Source of the DNA: Roseovarius spongiae
GTDB taxonomy: Bacteria; Pseudomonadota; Alphaproteobacteria; Rhodobacterales; Rhodobacteraceae
Assembly: GCF_003651245.1 (NCBI RefSeq)
Contig: NZ_RAPE01000002.1
Location: forward strand, 62,001-126,000
DNA: 64,000 bases
Reading direction: 5' to 3'
The position numbers and the translations under genes were made by a program. The first letter of the stretch is position 1, and each line of letters opens with the position of its first letter. The notes beneath the pieces were generated by a model that made no database searches, was not told where the DNA came from, and saw only the letters and a program-made list of their open reading frames with translations. Shown here piece after piece: positions 32,287 through 41,640 of the stretch.

Positions 32287-35200
32287 GTGCGCTTTTCCAA
32301 ACTCAGGCTGACGGGGTTCAAGAGCTTCGTCGATCCGACCGACCTTCTCATCGCCGAGGGGCGCACCGGCGTGGTCGGGCCGAACGGCTGCGGCAAGTCG
32401 AACCTGCTCGAGGCGCTGCGCTGGGTGATGGGCGAAAACCGTCCCACGGCCATGCGCGGCGGCGGGATGGAGGACGTGATCTTTGCCGGCGCCGCGTCGC
32501 GCCCGGCGCGCAACTTCGCCGAGGTGACGCTCCAGATCGACAATTCCGACCGCCTCGCGCCCGCCGGGTTCAACGATTCCGACCAGATCGAGATCACCCG
32601 CCGCATCACCCGCGACATCGGCAGCGCCTATAACGCCAACGGCAAGGACGTGCGCGCGCGGGATGTGCAGATGCTCTTTGCCGACGCCTCGACCGGCGCG
32701 CATTCACCCGCGCTCGTGCGGCAGGGGCAGATCTCGGAACTGATCAACGCCAAGCCCAAGGCGCGCCGGCGCATCCTCGAGGAGGCGGCGGGGATTTCCG
32801 GCCTCTACCAGCGCCGGCACGAGGCCGAGCTGAAGCTGAAGGGGGCCGAGACCAACCTCACCCGCGTCGATGACGTGATCGAGCAGTTGGCCGCGCAGCT
32901 TGCGCAACTGGCGCGGCAGGCGCGGCATGCGGCGCGCTATCGCGCCATCGGCGAGGAACTGCGCCAGGCCGAGGGGCTGCTGCTCTACCGTCGCTGGAAG
33001 GAGGCGGACGAGGCGCTCGCCCGCGCGCAGGAGGAGTTGCGCGAGCGCACCACCGCCGCCGCCCGCGCCGAATCCGCGGCGCGCGAGGCCGCCAAGGCCC
33101 ATGCGCAGGCGGACGAGGCCCTGCCGGCGCTGCGCGAGGAAGAGGCGATCGCGGGCGCGATCCTGCAACGGCTCCAGGTGCAGCGCGACACGCTCGACGA
33201 CCAGGAGGCGGCGGCGCGCGCGCGGATCGAGACGCTGCAATCGCGCATCGGGCAGCTTGCGCATGACATCGAGCGCGAGGCCGGGCTGAACCGCGACGCG
33301 GGCGAGACGATCGAGCGGCTGGAATGGGAGGCGGGCGAACTCGCCAAGGCGGGCGAAGGGCACGAGGACCGTCTCGCCACCGCCGCCGCCGAGGCGCATG
33401 ACGCGGCCGCCGTGTTGCAGGAGCGCGAGGGCGATCTCGGCACGCTGACCGAGGACGTCGCGCGCCTTGCCGCGCGGCACCAGTCGGCGCAGCGGCTGGT
33501 GGCCGACAGCCGCACGCTGCTCGGCCGGAGCGAGGCGGAGGCCGAGCGCGCCCGCGCCAGCGCCGCCGCCGCGCGCGACGCGCTCGAGCGCGCGGGACAG
33601 GACCACGCCGGGGCCGAGAAGGCCGAGGCCGAGGCGACGAAGGCCGCCGAGGCCGCCGAGGCCGCGCTGATCGCCGCCGACGAGGCCCGCGCCGAGAGCC
33701 AGGCGCGCGAGGCCGAAGCCCGCGCCGAACGTTCCGAAGCCGAGGGCGAGGTCAACGCGCTCAGCGCCGAGGTCTCGGCACTCGCCCGGCTGGTGGACCG
33801 CGACACCGGCGACGGCGGACAGATCCTCGACCGGCTCCAGGTGGAACCGGGCTTTGAAAAGGCGCTGGGCGCGGCGTTGTCGGACGATCTGCGCGCGCCC
33901 GAGGTCGGGGGCGACGGTCCTTCCGGCTGGGCGACGCTCGCGCCCTACGAGGCCGAGCAGGCGCTCCCCGGCGGGATCACCCCGTTCACCCGGCATGTGA
34001 CGGCGCCCGGCGTGCTCGCCCGCCGGATGAGCCAGATCGGCCTGATCGAGCAGGAGGACGGCCCCGACCTGCAACCCCTGCTGCTGCCCGGCCAGCGCCT
34101 CGTGAGCCTTCAGGGCGATCTCTGGCGCTGGGACGGGTTCCGCGCCTGGGCCGAGGACGCCCCGACCGCCGCGGCGCTACGGCTGGAACAGCTCAACCGG
34201 CTGGAAGAGCTGAAGCAACTGCTCGAACACGCCACCGCCCGCGCGGACGGGGCGCGCGCCGCGCATGAGGCGCTGACCGCGCAACTGGCCGCGGATGTGC
34301 AGGCCGACAAGGACGCACGCGGCGCGCGGCGCGCGGCCGACGTCGCCGTGAACGAGGCCGCCCGCGCCCTGTCGCGCGCCGAGGCTGACCGCAACCTCGC
34401 CGCCTCCAAGCTCGAATCCCTTGGCCTTGCCGTCACCCGCCACGATGAAGAGGCCATGGCGGCGCGCGCGCAATTGAAGGAGGCCGAGGAGACGCTGGCC
34501 GGTCTCGGGGACCTGGACGCGATGCGCGCCCGCGTCGATGACATCAAGATGACGGTCGAGGCCGCGCGCATCACCATGATGTCGCGCCGTTCGGCCCATG
34601 ACGAACTGCGCCGCGAGGGCGAGGCGCGCACCCGGCGCGCGCAGGAGGTCACGAAGGAGATCAGCGGCTGGCGGCACCGGCTCGAAACGGCCGAGAAGCG
34701 CGGCGGGGAACTCGCCGAGCGCAAGGTGGCCGCCGAGACCGATCTGGCCGAGGCCGTCGCCGTGCCCGACCGCATCGAAGAGAGCCGCGCCGAGCTTGCC
34801 GGCAAGATCACGCAGGCCGAGACCCGCGTCGCCGCCGCGCGCGACGCGCTGTCGGCGGGCGAGGGGGCCGCGCGCAACGCCGCCGTGGCCGAGCGCGAGG
34901 CAGAGCGCGCCGCCTCGGACGCGCGCGAGGCCCGCGCACGCGCCGAGGCCCGCACCGACGCTGCGCGCGAGGCGCGCGAGGCCGCCGCGGCGCGCATCGG
35001 CGAGGAAACAGAAACCACGCCCGAGGCGCTGCTGGAGACGCTCGACGCGGACCCCGCGCAGATGCCCGCCTCCGAGAAGATCGAGGCCGACGTGAACCGC
35101 CTGAAACGCCAGCGCGACGCGCTCGGCGCGGTCAACCTGCGCGCCGAGGAGGATGCGAAGGAGGTCGAAGAGGAACACGCCGCGCTGGCCGCCGAAAAGA

Positions 35201-35742
35201 CCGATCTCGAAGAGGCGATCAAGGCCCTGCGCCACGGCATCGCCAGCCTCAACCGCGAGGGGCGCGAGCGTCTGCTGACGGCGTTCGAGCAGGTCAACAG
35301 CAACTTCGCCCTGCTCTTCGGCCATCTTTTCGGCGGGGGCGAGGCGAACCTCGTGCTGGTCGAGAGCGACGATCCGCTCGAGGCGGGGCTCGAGATCATG
35401 TGCCAGCCGCCGGGCAAGAAGCTGAGCGTTCTCAGCCTGCTGTCGGGGGGCGAACAGACGCTGACCGCGCTGGCGCTGATATTTGCGGTGTTCCTCGCCA
35501 ATCCGGCGCCGATCTGCGTGCTCGACGAGGTCGACGCGCCGCTCGACGACGCCAACGTGGCGCGGTTCTGCGACATGCTCGACGAGATGTGCCGCCGCAC
35601 CGACACGCGCTTTCTCATCATCACTCACAACGCGGTGACGATGTCGCGCATGGACCGCCTGTTCGGCGTCACCATGGCCGAGCAGGGGGTGAGCCAGCTC
35701 GTCTCGGTCGATCTTCAGAAGGCCGAGGCGATGGTCGCCTGA
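32287..35742 (+). CDS. smc: Chromosome segregation protein SMC
   Basis: 1151 residues from the GTG at 32287 (VRFSKLRLTGFKSF), the normal start of this family. Walker A GPNGCGKS is at 31-38. Two long coiled coils rich in Ala/Glu/Arg flank a hinge near residues 500-640. The C-terminal signature LLSGGEQTLTALAL (about 1050) and Walker B ICVLDEVDAPLDD complete the ATPase head. SMC with ScpA/ScpB compacts and segregates the chromosome; scpAB are not in the window. The 252-bp region upstream, divergent from dadA, carries its promoter. Confidence 0.96.
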   Translation: MRFSKLRLTGFKSFVDPTDLLIAEGRTGVVGPNGCGKSNLLEALRWVMGENRPTAMRGGGMEDVIFAGAASRPARNFAEVTLQIDNSDRLAPAGFNDSDQIEITRRITRDIGSAYNANGKDVRARDVQMLFADASTGAHSPALVRQGQISELINAKPKARRRILEEAAGISGLYQRRHEAELKLKGAETNLTRVDDVIEQLAAQLAQLARQARHAARYRAIGEELRQAEGLLLYRRWKEADEALARAQEELRERTTAAARAESAAREAAKAHAQADEALPALREEEAIAGAILQRLQVQRDTLDDQEAAARARIETLQSRIGQLAHDIEREAGLNRDAGETIERLEWEAGELAKAGEGHEDRLATAAAEAHDAAAVLQEREGDLGTLTEDVARLAARHQSAQRLVADSRTLLGRSEAEAERARASAAAARDALERAGQDHAGAEKAEAEATKAAEAAEAALIAADEARAESQAREAEARAERSEAEGEVNALSAEVSALARLVDRDTGDGGQILDRLQVEPGFEKALGAALSDDLRAPEVGGDGPSGWATLAPYEAEQALPGGITPFTRHVTAPGVLARRMSQIGLIEQEDGPDLQPLLLPGQRLVSLQGDLWRWDGFRAWAEDAPTAAALRLEQLNRLEELKQLLEHATARADGARAAHEALTAQLAADVQADKDARGARRAADVAVNEAARALSRAEADRNLAASKLESLGLAVTRHDEEAMAARAQLKEAEETLAGLGDLDAMRARVDDIKMTVEAARITMMSRRSAHDELRREGEARTRRAQEVTKEISGWRHRLETAEKRGGELAERKVAAETDLAEAVAVPDRIEESRAELAGKITQAETRVAAARDALSAGEGAARNAAVAEREAERAASDAREARARAEARTDAAREAREAAAARIGEETETTPEALLETLDADPAQMPASEKIEADVNRLKRQRDALGAVNLRAEEDAKEVEEEHAALAAEKTDLEEAIKALRHGIASLNREGRERLLTAFEQVNSNFALLFGHLFGGGEANLVLVESDDPLEAGLEIMCQPPGKKLSVLSLLSGGEQTLTALALIFAVFLANPAPICVLDEVDAPLDDANVARFCDMLDEMCRRTDTRFLIITHNAVTMSRMDRLFGVTMAEQGVSQLVSVDLQKAEAMVA

Positions 35743-35770
35743 GCGACCGACGCCTGTTGTTGAACGAAAT

Positions 35771-35798
35771 CCGGCTACCGGCTGGCGCCGGTAGCCGG
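35771..35798. terminator. Strong hairpin between smc and the CHRD gene
   Basis: Perfect 12-bp inverted repeat CCGGCTACCGGC / GCCGGTAGCCGG with loop TGGC, 28 bases after the smc stop and 45 from the convergent CHRD stop. There is no U-tract, but position and symmetry suggest a bidirectional terminator. Confidence 0.6.
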
Positions 35799-35842
35799 TA
35801 GACCCCGCCCGCAGGCAGGAGCCAAAGATCGTCCCCGATCGG

Positions 35843-36265
35843 TTATTGCGCGGGTGCGAGTTGCCCGCGGACTTCGCCCTTCGGGAACTTCTCAGTGTGG
35901 ACGTTCACGTAGTACTTGCCGTCCTTCAGGGCGTCGATCTGGTCCTGCGTGATCTCGGCCTCGCCTTCCATGATCGCCTCGGACATGTCGATGACGGGTG
36001 CGGCGTTTTCATCCGCGCCGGCGGGGCCGTGGATATGCGCCGCCGTGGCGTCGTCGCTCAGGTCCTGCACGTCCACCGTCCAGGACACGGTCATCGCGTC
36101 GGTGTCGACGGCCACATCGGCCGTGCCGGTGGCCGCGCTGTCATTGGCGGGCACTTCGTTCTGGCCCGACAGATCGGCGGTGAAGTTCATCTGTTCCGCA
36201 TAGGCCGGCAGCGCCAGCATGGCGCATGCGGCAATCGTGGCGGTGGTGTGTGTGATACCGAACAT
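35843..36265 (-). CDS. CHRD domain exported protein
   Basis: 140 residues. The signal peptide (MFGITHTTATIAACAMLALP, cleavage near AYA-EQ) is followed by a CHRD domain: FTADLSGQNEVPANDSAATG, AAHIHGPAGADENAAPV and YYVNVHTEKFPKGEVRGQL. CHRD domains occur in chordin and in bacterial secreted proteins of unclear function. ATG 36265 was preferred over 36283 because AAAGGA lies nine bases before it. Confidence 0.88.
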   Translation of the reverse strand: MFGITHTTATIAACAMLALPAYAEQMNFTADLSGQNEVPANDSAATGTADVAVDTDAMTVSWTVDVQDLSDDATAAHIHGPAGADENAAPVIDMSEAIMEGEAEITQDQIDALKDGKYYVNVHTEKFPKGEVRGQLAPAQ

Positions 36266-36404
36266 CTGGATAGTTCCTTTCATGTTTCGATCTATGGGGT
36301 GAACGAAACGCGGCGGCGCGTGTTCCGGTGCGGAACAAGTCGCCACCGGGCCACGGCGGAAATCCGCGCAATGGCCGCTTCAAGGAGCGCCGCGCGCCTC
36401 CCGG

Positions 36405-37580
36405 TTACAGCCGAGACAACAGCGCGCGCGTCGGCCAGGCGTCCGCCGGCAGGCCCAGTTTTTGCTGGATGTCCTGCACCGCCGCGCGCGTGCCCGCCCC
36501 GAGGATGCCGTCGATCTTGCCCACGTCATAGCCGCGCCGCGCCAGTTTCTGCTGGAGCTGCTTCATCTGGCTCCCTGACAGCCCGCGCTCGGGGGCGCCG
36601 CGGGTCATCGGCGGCGCGCCGTTCAGCCGGTTGGCGAAATAGGCGGCGGTCAGCACATAGGTAAAGCTCTGGTTCCACTCGAAGAAGACGCTGAAATTGG
36701 GATAGGCGATGAAGGCCGGCCCCTTGCGCCCCTGCGGCAGCAGGATGCTTGCCGGGAGGTTTCCCGCCAGCGTGCCGTGGCGCGACCGCACGCCGAGCGC
36801 GGCCCATTCGCTCGCGCGCTTGCGCGTGCGTAGCCCGGTCTGGGACCAGTCAAAATCGGCGGGAACCGCCACCTCCTGCAACCACGGCTCACCCTTGCGC
36901 CAACCAAGGCCGGCCAGCATCTTGCCTCCCGACATCAGCGCATCGGGGGCCGAGGTCTTGAGCGACACGTGCCCGTCGCCGTCGCCGTCGACCCCGTTCT
37001 CGATGATATCGCGCGGCAGCATCTGCACCATCCCGATCTCGCCCGCCCAGGCGCCGGTGGTGCGGGTCGGGCTGAAATCGCCCTTCTCGTAGAGCTCGAG
37101 CGCGGCGAAGACCTGCGGGCGGAAAAGCTGTGGCCGCCGGCAGTCGTGGCTGAGCGTGACAAGCGCGTTCAGCGTGTTGAAATCGCCCTGGAAGCCGCCA
37201 AAATCCGTCTCGAACGCCCAAAAGGCCAGCAGCACGCCCCGGTTCACGCCGTAGGTGCGCTCGATCCGGTCGAAAATGCGGTCATATTGCCGCGCCTTGG
37301 ACCGCCCGGTATTGAGCCGGTTCGAACTGATGAGATGCTGGGCGAACTCGATGAACGGCTTTTGAAAGACGCCCTGCTTGCGGTCGGCGCGGATCACGCT
37401 CTGATCCTGGCGCACGGAGGCGAAGAACTGCGTGACCTTGGCCGGATCATGCCCCCGCGCCACCGCCTCGTTGGCGAGGTTCTGGACGAACCCGCCAAAG
37501 GATCCGCCGCATTCCGCGCGTGCGGCCGGCGGCGCGAGGATCAGGAGAAGGGCGGGGAACAGGGCGAAAAGCGGACGCAT
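36405..37580 (-). CDS. Lytic murein transglycosylase with peptidoglycan-binding domain
   Basis: 391 residues. A Sec signal (MRPLFALFPALLLILAPPAA, then RAE) is followed by an MltB-type SLT_2 catalytic domain, with FWAFETDFGGFQGDFNT carrying the catalytic Glu, then GAWAGEIGMVQMLP. A C-terminal PG_binding_1 domain (MKQLQQKLARRGYDVGKIDG) ends the protein. It cleaves glycan strands to 1,6-anhydro ends in the periplasm. Confidence 0.93.
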   Translation of the reverse strand: MRPLFALFPALLLILAPPAARAECGGSFGGFVQNLANEAVARGHDPAKVTQFFASVRQDQSVIRADRKQGVFQKPFIEFAQHLISSNRLNTGRSKARQYDRIFDRIERTYGVNRGVLLAFWAFETDFGGFQGDFNTLNALVTLSHDCRRPQLFRPQVFAALELYEKGDFSPTRTTGAWAGEIGMVQMLPRDIIENGVDGDGDGHVSLKTSAPDALMSGGKMLAGLGWRKGEPWLQEVAVPADFDWSQTGLRTRKRASEWAALGVRSRHGTLAGNLPASILLPQGRKGPAFIAYPNFSVFFEWNQSFTYVLTAAYFANRLNGAPPMTRGAPERGLSGSQMKQLQQKLARRGYDVGKIDGILGAGTRAAVQDIQQKLGLPADAWPTRALLSRL

Positions 37581-37748
37581 GGCAACCTCGTGACAATGGG
37601 TGTTTGCCAGCACACTAGTGGTTTTCGCACTGGAACTGTATCACTGATTTGCGCCCGCGCCGCGCAGCAATCCAAGGGCGGCTTTGCGCCCGGCTAACAA
37701 GCCGCGAGAAGCCTATCCGCCTCATTCACGGAAAATTGCTGGGATCCG

Positions 37749-37764
37749 TTAAGGGATTGTTAAC
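37749..37764 (+). promoter_or_regulatory. CtrA-type binding box upstream of the receiver-like gene
   Basis: TTAA-GGGATTG-TTAAC matches the full CtrA consensus TTAA-N7-TTAAC known from Caulobacter and other alphaproteobacteria. It lies 79 bases upstream of the start at 37843 in an otherwise gene-free 262-bp gap. Confidence 0.6.
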
Positions 37765-37842
37765 CTATTGCGCACAGGAAGGCGGCATAGCTTTGCGCCT
37801 CCGCCACCGGGCGGCCAGGCCGGAAACGGGATTGGAGCTGAA

Positions 37843-38211
37843 ATGAACGTCCTGATCGTCGAGAGCAACCCGAACCTGGGCGGCCTGTGGCAGCGTCACA
37901 TGCAGCGCCAGGGCATGGAGGTGCGGCTTGAACAGGGGCAGCCCGGCGCGATCAAGGCGTTGCAGACGCACGCTTATGACATCATCGTGCTCAACCTCGT
38001 GATCGAGAGGGGCAGCGCGCTCGCGATCGCGGATTTCGCCAGCTATCGCCACCCGGATACGCAGATCGTGTTCGTCACCGACACGTCCTTCTTCTCCGAC
38101 GGGTCGGTCTTTCAACTCAGCGCCAACACCCGCGCTTTCGTGCAGTCCGACACCCCGCCCGAGGATCTGACCGCGATGGTTGAGCATTACGGCGCGCGCC
38201 TGCCGTCCTGA
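37843..38211 (+). CDS. Stand-alone receiver-like protein lacking the phosphoacceptor aspartate
   Basis: 122 residues, a single response-regulator receiver fold. MNVLIVESNPNLGGLWQRHM aligns to beta-1/alpha-1, but the acidic pair is reduced to Glu-Ser. AYDIIVLNLVIERGSALAIA has Asn where the phosphorylated Asp should be. QIVFVTDTSFFSDG and RAFVQSDTPPEDL match beta-4/beta-5, again without the usual Lys. It is probably a phosphorylation-independent pseudo-receiver. The upstream CtrA-type box suggests membership of the CtrA regulon. Confidence 0.8.
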   Translation: MNVLIVESNPNLGGLWQRHMQRQGMEVRLEQGQPGAIKALQTHAYDIIVLNLVIERGSALAIADFASYRHPDTQIVFVTDTSFFSDGSVFQLSANTRAFVQSDTPPEDLTAMVEHYGARLPS

Positions 38212-38223
38212 TCCGATGCCCGC

Positions 38224-39198
38224 TCAGCCGCGCCCATGGGGCGCGGTGAGGTCCATGACGGGGCCGACGGGGACGATGCGGTGCGGATTGATCGTGTCGT
38301 GGCTGTAGTAGTAGTGCTGCACGATATGATCGAAATGCACGGTCTGCGCGACGCCCTCCCACTGGTAGAGTTCGCGCAGGTAGCTCCAAAGGTTGGGATA
38401 GTCGACGATTCGCGCCCGGTTGCATTTGAAATGCGTGTGGTAGACCGGGTCGAACCGGATCAACGTGGTAAAGAGCCGCCAGTCCGCCTCGGTCACGTGT
38501 TCGCCCATCAGGTAGCGATATTCGCCCAACCGCGCCTCGAGCCAGTCGAAACTGTCGAAAAGCGCGTGCGCCGCCTCTTCATAGGCGGATTGAGAGGTGG
38601 CGAAACCGGCCTTGTAGACGCCGTTGTTGACGGTGTCGTAGACGCGCGCGTTGACCGGCTCGATCGCGTCGCGCAGCGCCTCGGGCCAGTAATCGTCGGT
38701 ATTGCCGGTGAGATCGTCGAAGGCGCTGTTGAACATGCGGATGATCTCGGAGGATTCGTTTGACACGATCGTCTCGCGCGCGCTGTCCCAGAGGACCGGC
38801 ACCGTCACCCGGCCGGACACGTCGGGCTTCGTCTTGACATAGAGATCGCGCAGAAACGGCAGGTCGTAGAGCCTGTCGCCGGTCGCGCCGGGGAAATTCG
38901 CATCAAAGCTCCACCCGTCGCCAAGCATGTGCGGATGCACCACCGATACGCCGATATGATCGCCGAGGCCCTTCAGCACGCGGAAGATCAGCGTGCGATG
39001 CGCCCACGGGCAGGCATAAGAGACATAGAGGTGATAGCGCCCGCTTTCGGCGGCGAAGCCGCCCTCGCCAGAGGGGCCCGGCGCGCCATCCGGGGTGATC
39101 CAGTTGCGGAACTCCGACGTGTCGCGCACGAAGGCGCCCCCGGTCTTGTCGGTGTCGTACCAGGTGTCGCGCCACACGCCTTCTACCAGCTTGCCCAT
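38224..39198 (-). CDS. Glutathionyl-hydroquinone reductase-like glutathione S-transferase (YqjG/ECM4 family)
   Basis: 324 residues, the usual length of the xi-class. The N-terminal MGKLVEGVWRDTWYDTDKTG and catalytic Cys motif YVSYACPWAHRTLI identify the family. FNSAFDDLTGNTDDYWPE and GEHVTEADWRLFTTLIRFD are in the helical domain. These enzymes reduce glutathionyl-hydroquinones formed from quinones or haloaromatics. Convergent with the receiver-like gene, 12 bases apart. Confidence 0.92.
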   Translation of the reverse strand: MGKLVEGVWRDTWYDTDKTGGAFVRDTSEFRNWITPDGAPGPSGEGGFAAESGRYHLYVSYACPWAHRTLIFRVLKGLGDHIGVSVVHPHMLGDGWSFDANFPGATGDRLYDLPFLRDLYVKTKPDVSGRVTVPVLWDSARETIVSNESSEIIRMFNSAFDDLTGNTDDYWPEALRDAIEPVNARVYDTVNNGVYKAGFATSQSAYEEAAHALFDSFDWLEARLGEYRYLMGEHVTEADWRLFTTLIRFDPVYHTHFKCNRARIVDYPNLWSYLRELYQWEGVAQTVHFDHIVQHYYYSHDTINPHRIVPVGPVMDLTAPHGRG

Positions 39199-39411
39199 CT
39201 CTGCGGCCTCCTTGTATTCCTGCGTCCGGACCTAGGGCGCGGCGCACCGGCTGGCCAGCCCGATGCGCGCGCATCGTCCCTGCATCCGCGCACAACCCTG
39301 CCGGGGCAGGGGCGGCAAATGGGTGACGTTGCGTAACCTTCTTCTAAACTTCACTTGATCGAAACGCCGGATCGGGCACCATCGCTGCGAATCCGAACGA
39401 AGGAACGCGCC

Positions 39412-39765
39412 ATGATCACCCATCTGCCCGCCGACGTTCAGGCCGGGCTCGACGCCGCGCGCAAGCTGGCGGCGCGTAAATCCGGCCGCCTGCGCGTCGT
39501 GGTGGACGACACCGCCTACCGGGTGCTGCGCACCTGGCCCGGCGGCTTTGCGCTCAATGCGGCCGATGCGCCGCCCCGGCGCGGGCTGGTCGATCTTTAT
39601 GAAGGAGGGCGTCACCTGTCGCGCTGCCTCGTCGTGGCGCTGGGCGAGGAAAACGGCGAGATCGCCTTTGATTACAAGCTGAGCACCGACGCCTCGGGCG
39701 AACAGCCGCTCGATTTCCACCGCGCGCCGGATGCGCCCGCCGCCCTGATCGAAAAGGACGGCTGA
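39412..39765 (+). CDS. Conserved hypothetical protein
   Basis: 117 residues, no signal or TM helix. MITHLPADVQAGLDAARKLA leads into a beta-rich domain (LRVVVDDTAYRVLRTWPGGF, LVDLYEGGRHLSRCLVVALG). No function recognised; it looks like a small cytoplasmic beta-barrel. ATG 39412 is preceded by GAAGGAACG. Confidence 0.72.
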   Translation: MITHLPADVQAGLDAARKLAARKSGRLRVVVDDTAYRVLRTWPGGFALNAADAPPRRGLVDLYEGGRHLSRCLVVALGEENGEIAFDYKLSTDASGEQPLDFHRAPDAPAALIEKDG

Positions 39766-39782
39766 CAGCCTCGCGCCGCTGT

Positions 39783-39802
39783 TTCTTGCGAAAATATCCT
39801 CG
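39783..39802 (+). repeat. Second dispersed intergenic motif, copy 2
   Basis: TTCTTGCGAAAATATCC matches the motif at 22611 apart from one missing base and two changes. It is in the convergent gap before patB. A looser relative lies at 16661-16679, after aroA. Confidence 0.35.
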
Positions 39803-39851
39803 CCGAAGGCCGCCGGCCCCGTGCGGTCCGGTCCGGCACGCGCGCCGATCG

Positions 39852-41021
39852 CTACTGCAAATCCGAAAACGCCGCCTGCAATCTCTCCACCGCCTCGGCC
39901 ACCCGCGCCCTCGGCGTCGCCAGGTTGAAGCGCAGCCAGCTTTCGCCGCCCTTGCCGAAGGTCGGGCCGTGGTTGGCGGCGATGCGGGCGTCCTCCTGCA
40001 CGCGGCGGAGAACCTCGTCGCGCTCCATGCCGGTCCCGGCGAAATCCACCCACGCCAGGTAGGTCGCCTCGAGCGGCATCGACGCAACCCCCGGAATGGC
40101 GTTCACGCCCTCGTCGAACAGCCGCCGGTTGCCGTCGAGATAGCCGACCAGCGCATCGACCCATTCCGCGCCCTCGGGCGAATAGGCCGCCTCGGCCATG
40201 ACGATGCCGAAGGAATTGGGCGACAGCCCCAGCGCGGCCATCCGCGTGGCGAAACGCGCGCGCAGTTCGGGGTCCGCGACGATCACGTTCCCGACATGCG
40301 AGCCGGCCATGTTGAAGGTCTTGGTGGTCGCGCTCATCATCACCAGCCGATCCTCGACGCCGCCGAAATGCGCCATCGGAATATGCTGATGGCCGGGCAT
40401 CACCAGGTCATGGTGGATTTCGTCCGAGACGAGCACCAGGTCGTGCCGGCGCGCGAAATCCGCGACCCCCTGCAATTCGGCGCGGCTCCAGACCCGCCCG
40501 CCCGGATTGTGCGGCGAGCAGAGGATCAGCATCCTCTCGCCCCCCTTCATCTGCGCGTCCCAGGCGTCGAAATCCATCTCGTAGCGACCGTCGCGCAGCG
40601 CCAGCGGGCATTCCACCACTTCGCGCCCGGCGGCGCGGATCACCCTGGCGAAAGCGTGGTAAACGGGGGTCATCAGCACCACCCCGTCGCCCGGGGCGGT
40701 GTAGGCGTCCACGCACATCGCCGTCCCGTTGACAAGGCCGTGGGTGGTGAAGATCCACTCCGGCTCGATCCGCCAGCCGTGGCGCTCCTGCATCCACCAC
40801 TGGATTGCGGCGCGATAGCTGCGCTCATCCCCGTAATAGCCATAGATCCCGTGATCATGCATCGCCTTCACCGCGTCAGAGACGCGCTGCGGCGGGCGGA
40901 AGTCCATGTCCGCGACCCACATCGCGATCCCGTCTTCGGGGGAGACGCCGTATAGCGGCTCCATCATGTCCCACTTGGAGGAATGGGTGCCCACCCGGTC
41001 GATGATCTCGTCGAAATTCAT
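39852..41021 (-). CDS. MalY/PatB family PLP enzyme (probable cystathionine beta-lyase)
   Basis: 389 residues, fold-type I aminotransferase. AMWVADMDFRPPQRV is the MalY/PatB start signature, CSPHNPGGRVW contains the PLP-contacting Asn, VLVSDEIHHDLVMPG the Asp-Glu pair, and MSATTKTFNMAG the Schiff-base Lys234. Family members cleave C-S bonds of cystathionine or cysteine conjugates. Substrate not determined. Divergent from the def-def-fmt operon with a 96-base gap. Confidence 0.9.
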   Translation of the reverse strand: MNFDEIIDRVGTHSSKWDMMEPLYGVSPEDGIAMWVADMDFRPPQRVSDAVKAMHDHGIYGYYGDERSYRAAIQWWMQERHGWRIEPEWIFTTHGLVNGTAMCVDAYTAPGDGVVLMTPVYHAFARVIRAAGREVVECPLALRDGRYEMDFDAWDAQMKGGERMLILCSPHNPGGRVWSRAELQGVADFARRHDLVLVSDEIHHDLVMPGHQHIPMAHFGGVEDRLVMMSATTKTFNMAGSHVGNVIVADPELRARFATRMAALGLSPNSFGIVMAEAAYSPEGAEWVDALVGYLDGNRRLFDEGVNAIPGVASMPLEATYLAWVDFAGTGMERDEVLRRVQEDARIAANHGPTFGKGGESWLRFNLATPRARVAEAVERLQAAFSDLQ

Positions 41022-41117
41022 GTTGGTCTCCAGCCTTGTGCGCGCCGCACGCTAACCGATCGCGCCCCGAGCGCAAGGGCGTTGCAGACCCGCGCCGCTT
41101 GGCCTACATCGAGCGAC

Positions 41118-41636
41118 ATGAAGCTTCCGATCCTCATCCATCCCGATCCCCGGCTGAAAAAGGCCTGCGCGCCCGTCGACGACGTCGACGGCGAACTGAA
41201 CGCGCTGGCCGAAAACATGCTTGAGACGATGTATGCCGCGCCGGGCATCGGGCTCGCCGCGCCGCAGGTCGGGGTGAACGCGCGGCTGATCGTGCTCGAC
41301 TGCGTGAAGGACGAGGGTGAGCCGCCGCGTCCGCTCGTGATGTTCAACCCCGAAGTCACGGCGCGCTCCGATGCGCTCAACACCTACGAGGAAGGTTGCC
41401 TGTCGATCCCCGATGAATTCGCCGAGGTCACCCGCCCGGCCGAGGTCGAGGTGCGCTGGATCGACAAGGACGGCAAGCCGCAGAGCGCGGGGTTCGACGG
41501 GCTCTGGGCGACCTGCGTGCAGCACGAGATCGACCATCTCGACGGCCGCCTCTTCATCGATTACCTCGGCCCGATGAAACGTCAGATGATCACGCGGCGG
41601 ATGCAGAAGCTCAAGCGCGAAAAGGCGCGGGCCTGA
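41118..41636 (+). CDS. def: Peptide deformylase
   Basis: 172 residues with all three catalytic motifs: PGIGLAAPQVG, EEGCLSIP (metal-binding Cys) and QHEIDHLDG (two His ligands and catalytic Glu). It removes the formyl group from nascent proteins. The order def, def-like, fmt couples deformylation and formylation genes. The next gene starts four bases after the stop. Confidence 0.96.
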   Translation: MKLPILIHPDPRLKKACAPVDDVDGELNALAENMLETMYAAPGIGLAAPQVGVNARLIVLDCVKDEGEPPRPLVMFNPEVTARSDALNTYEEGCLSIPDEFAEVTRPAEVEVRWIDKDGKPQSAGFDGLWATCVQHEIDHLDGRLFIDYLGPMKRQMITRRMQKLKREKARA

Positions 41637-41640
41637 TTTC

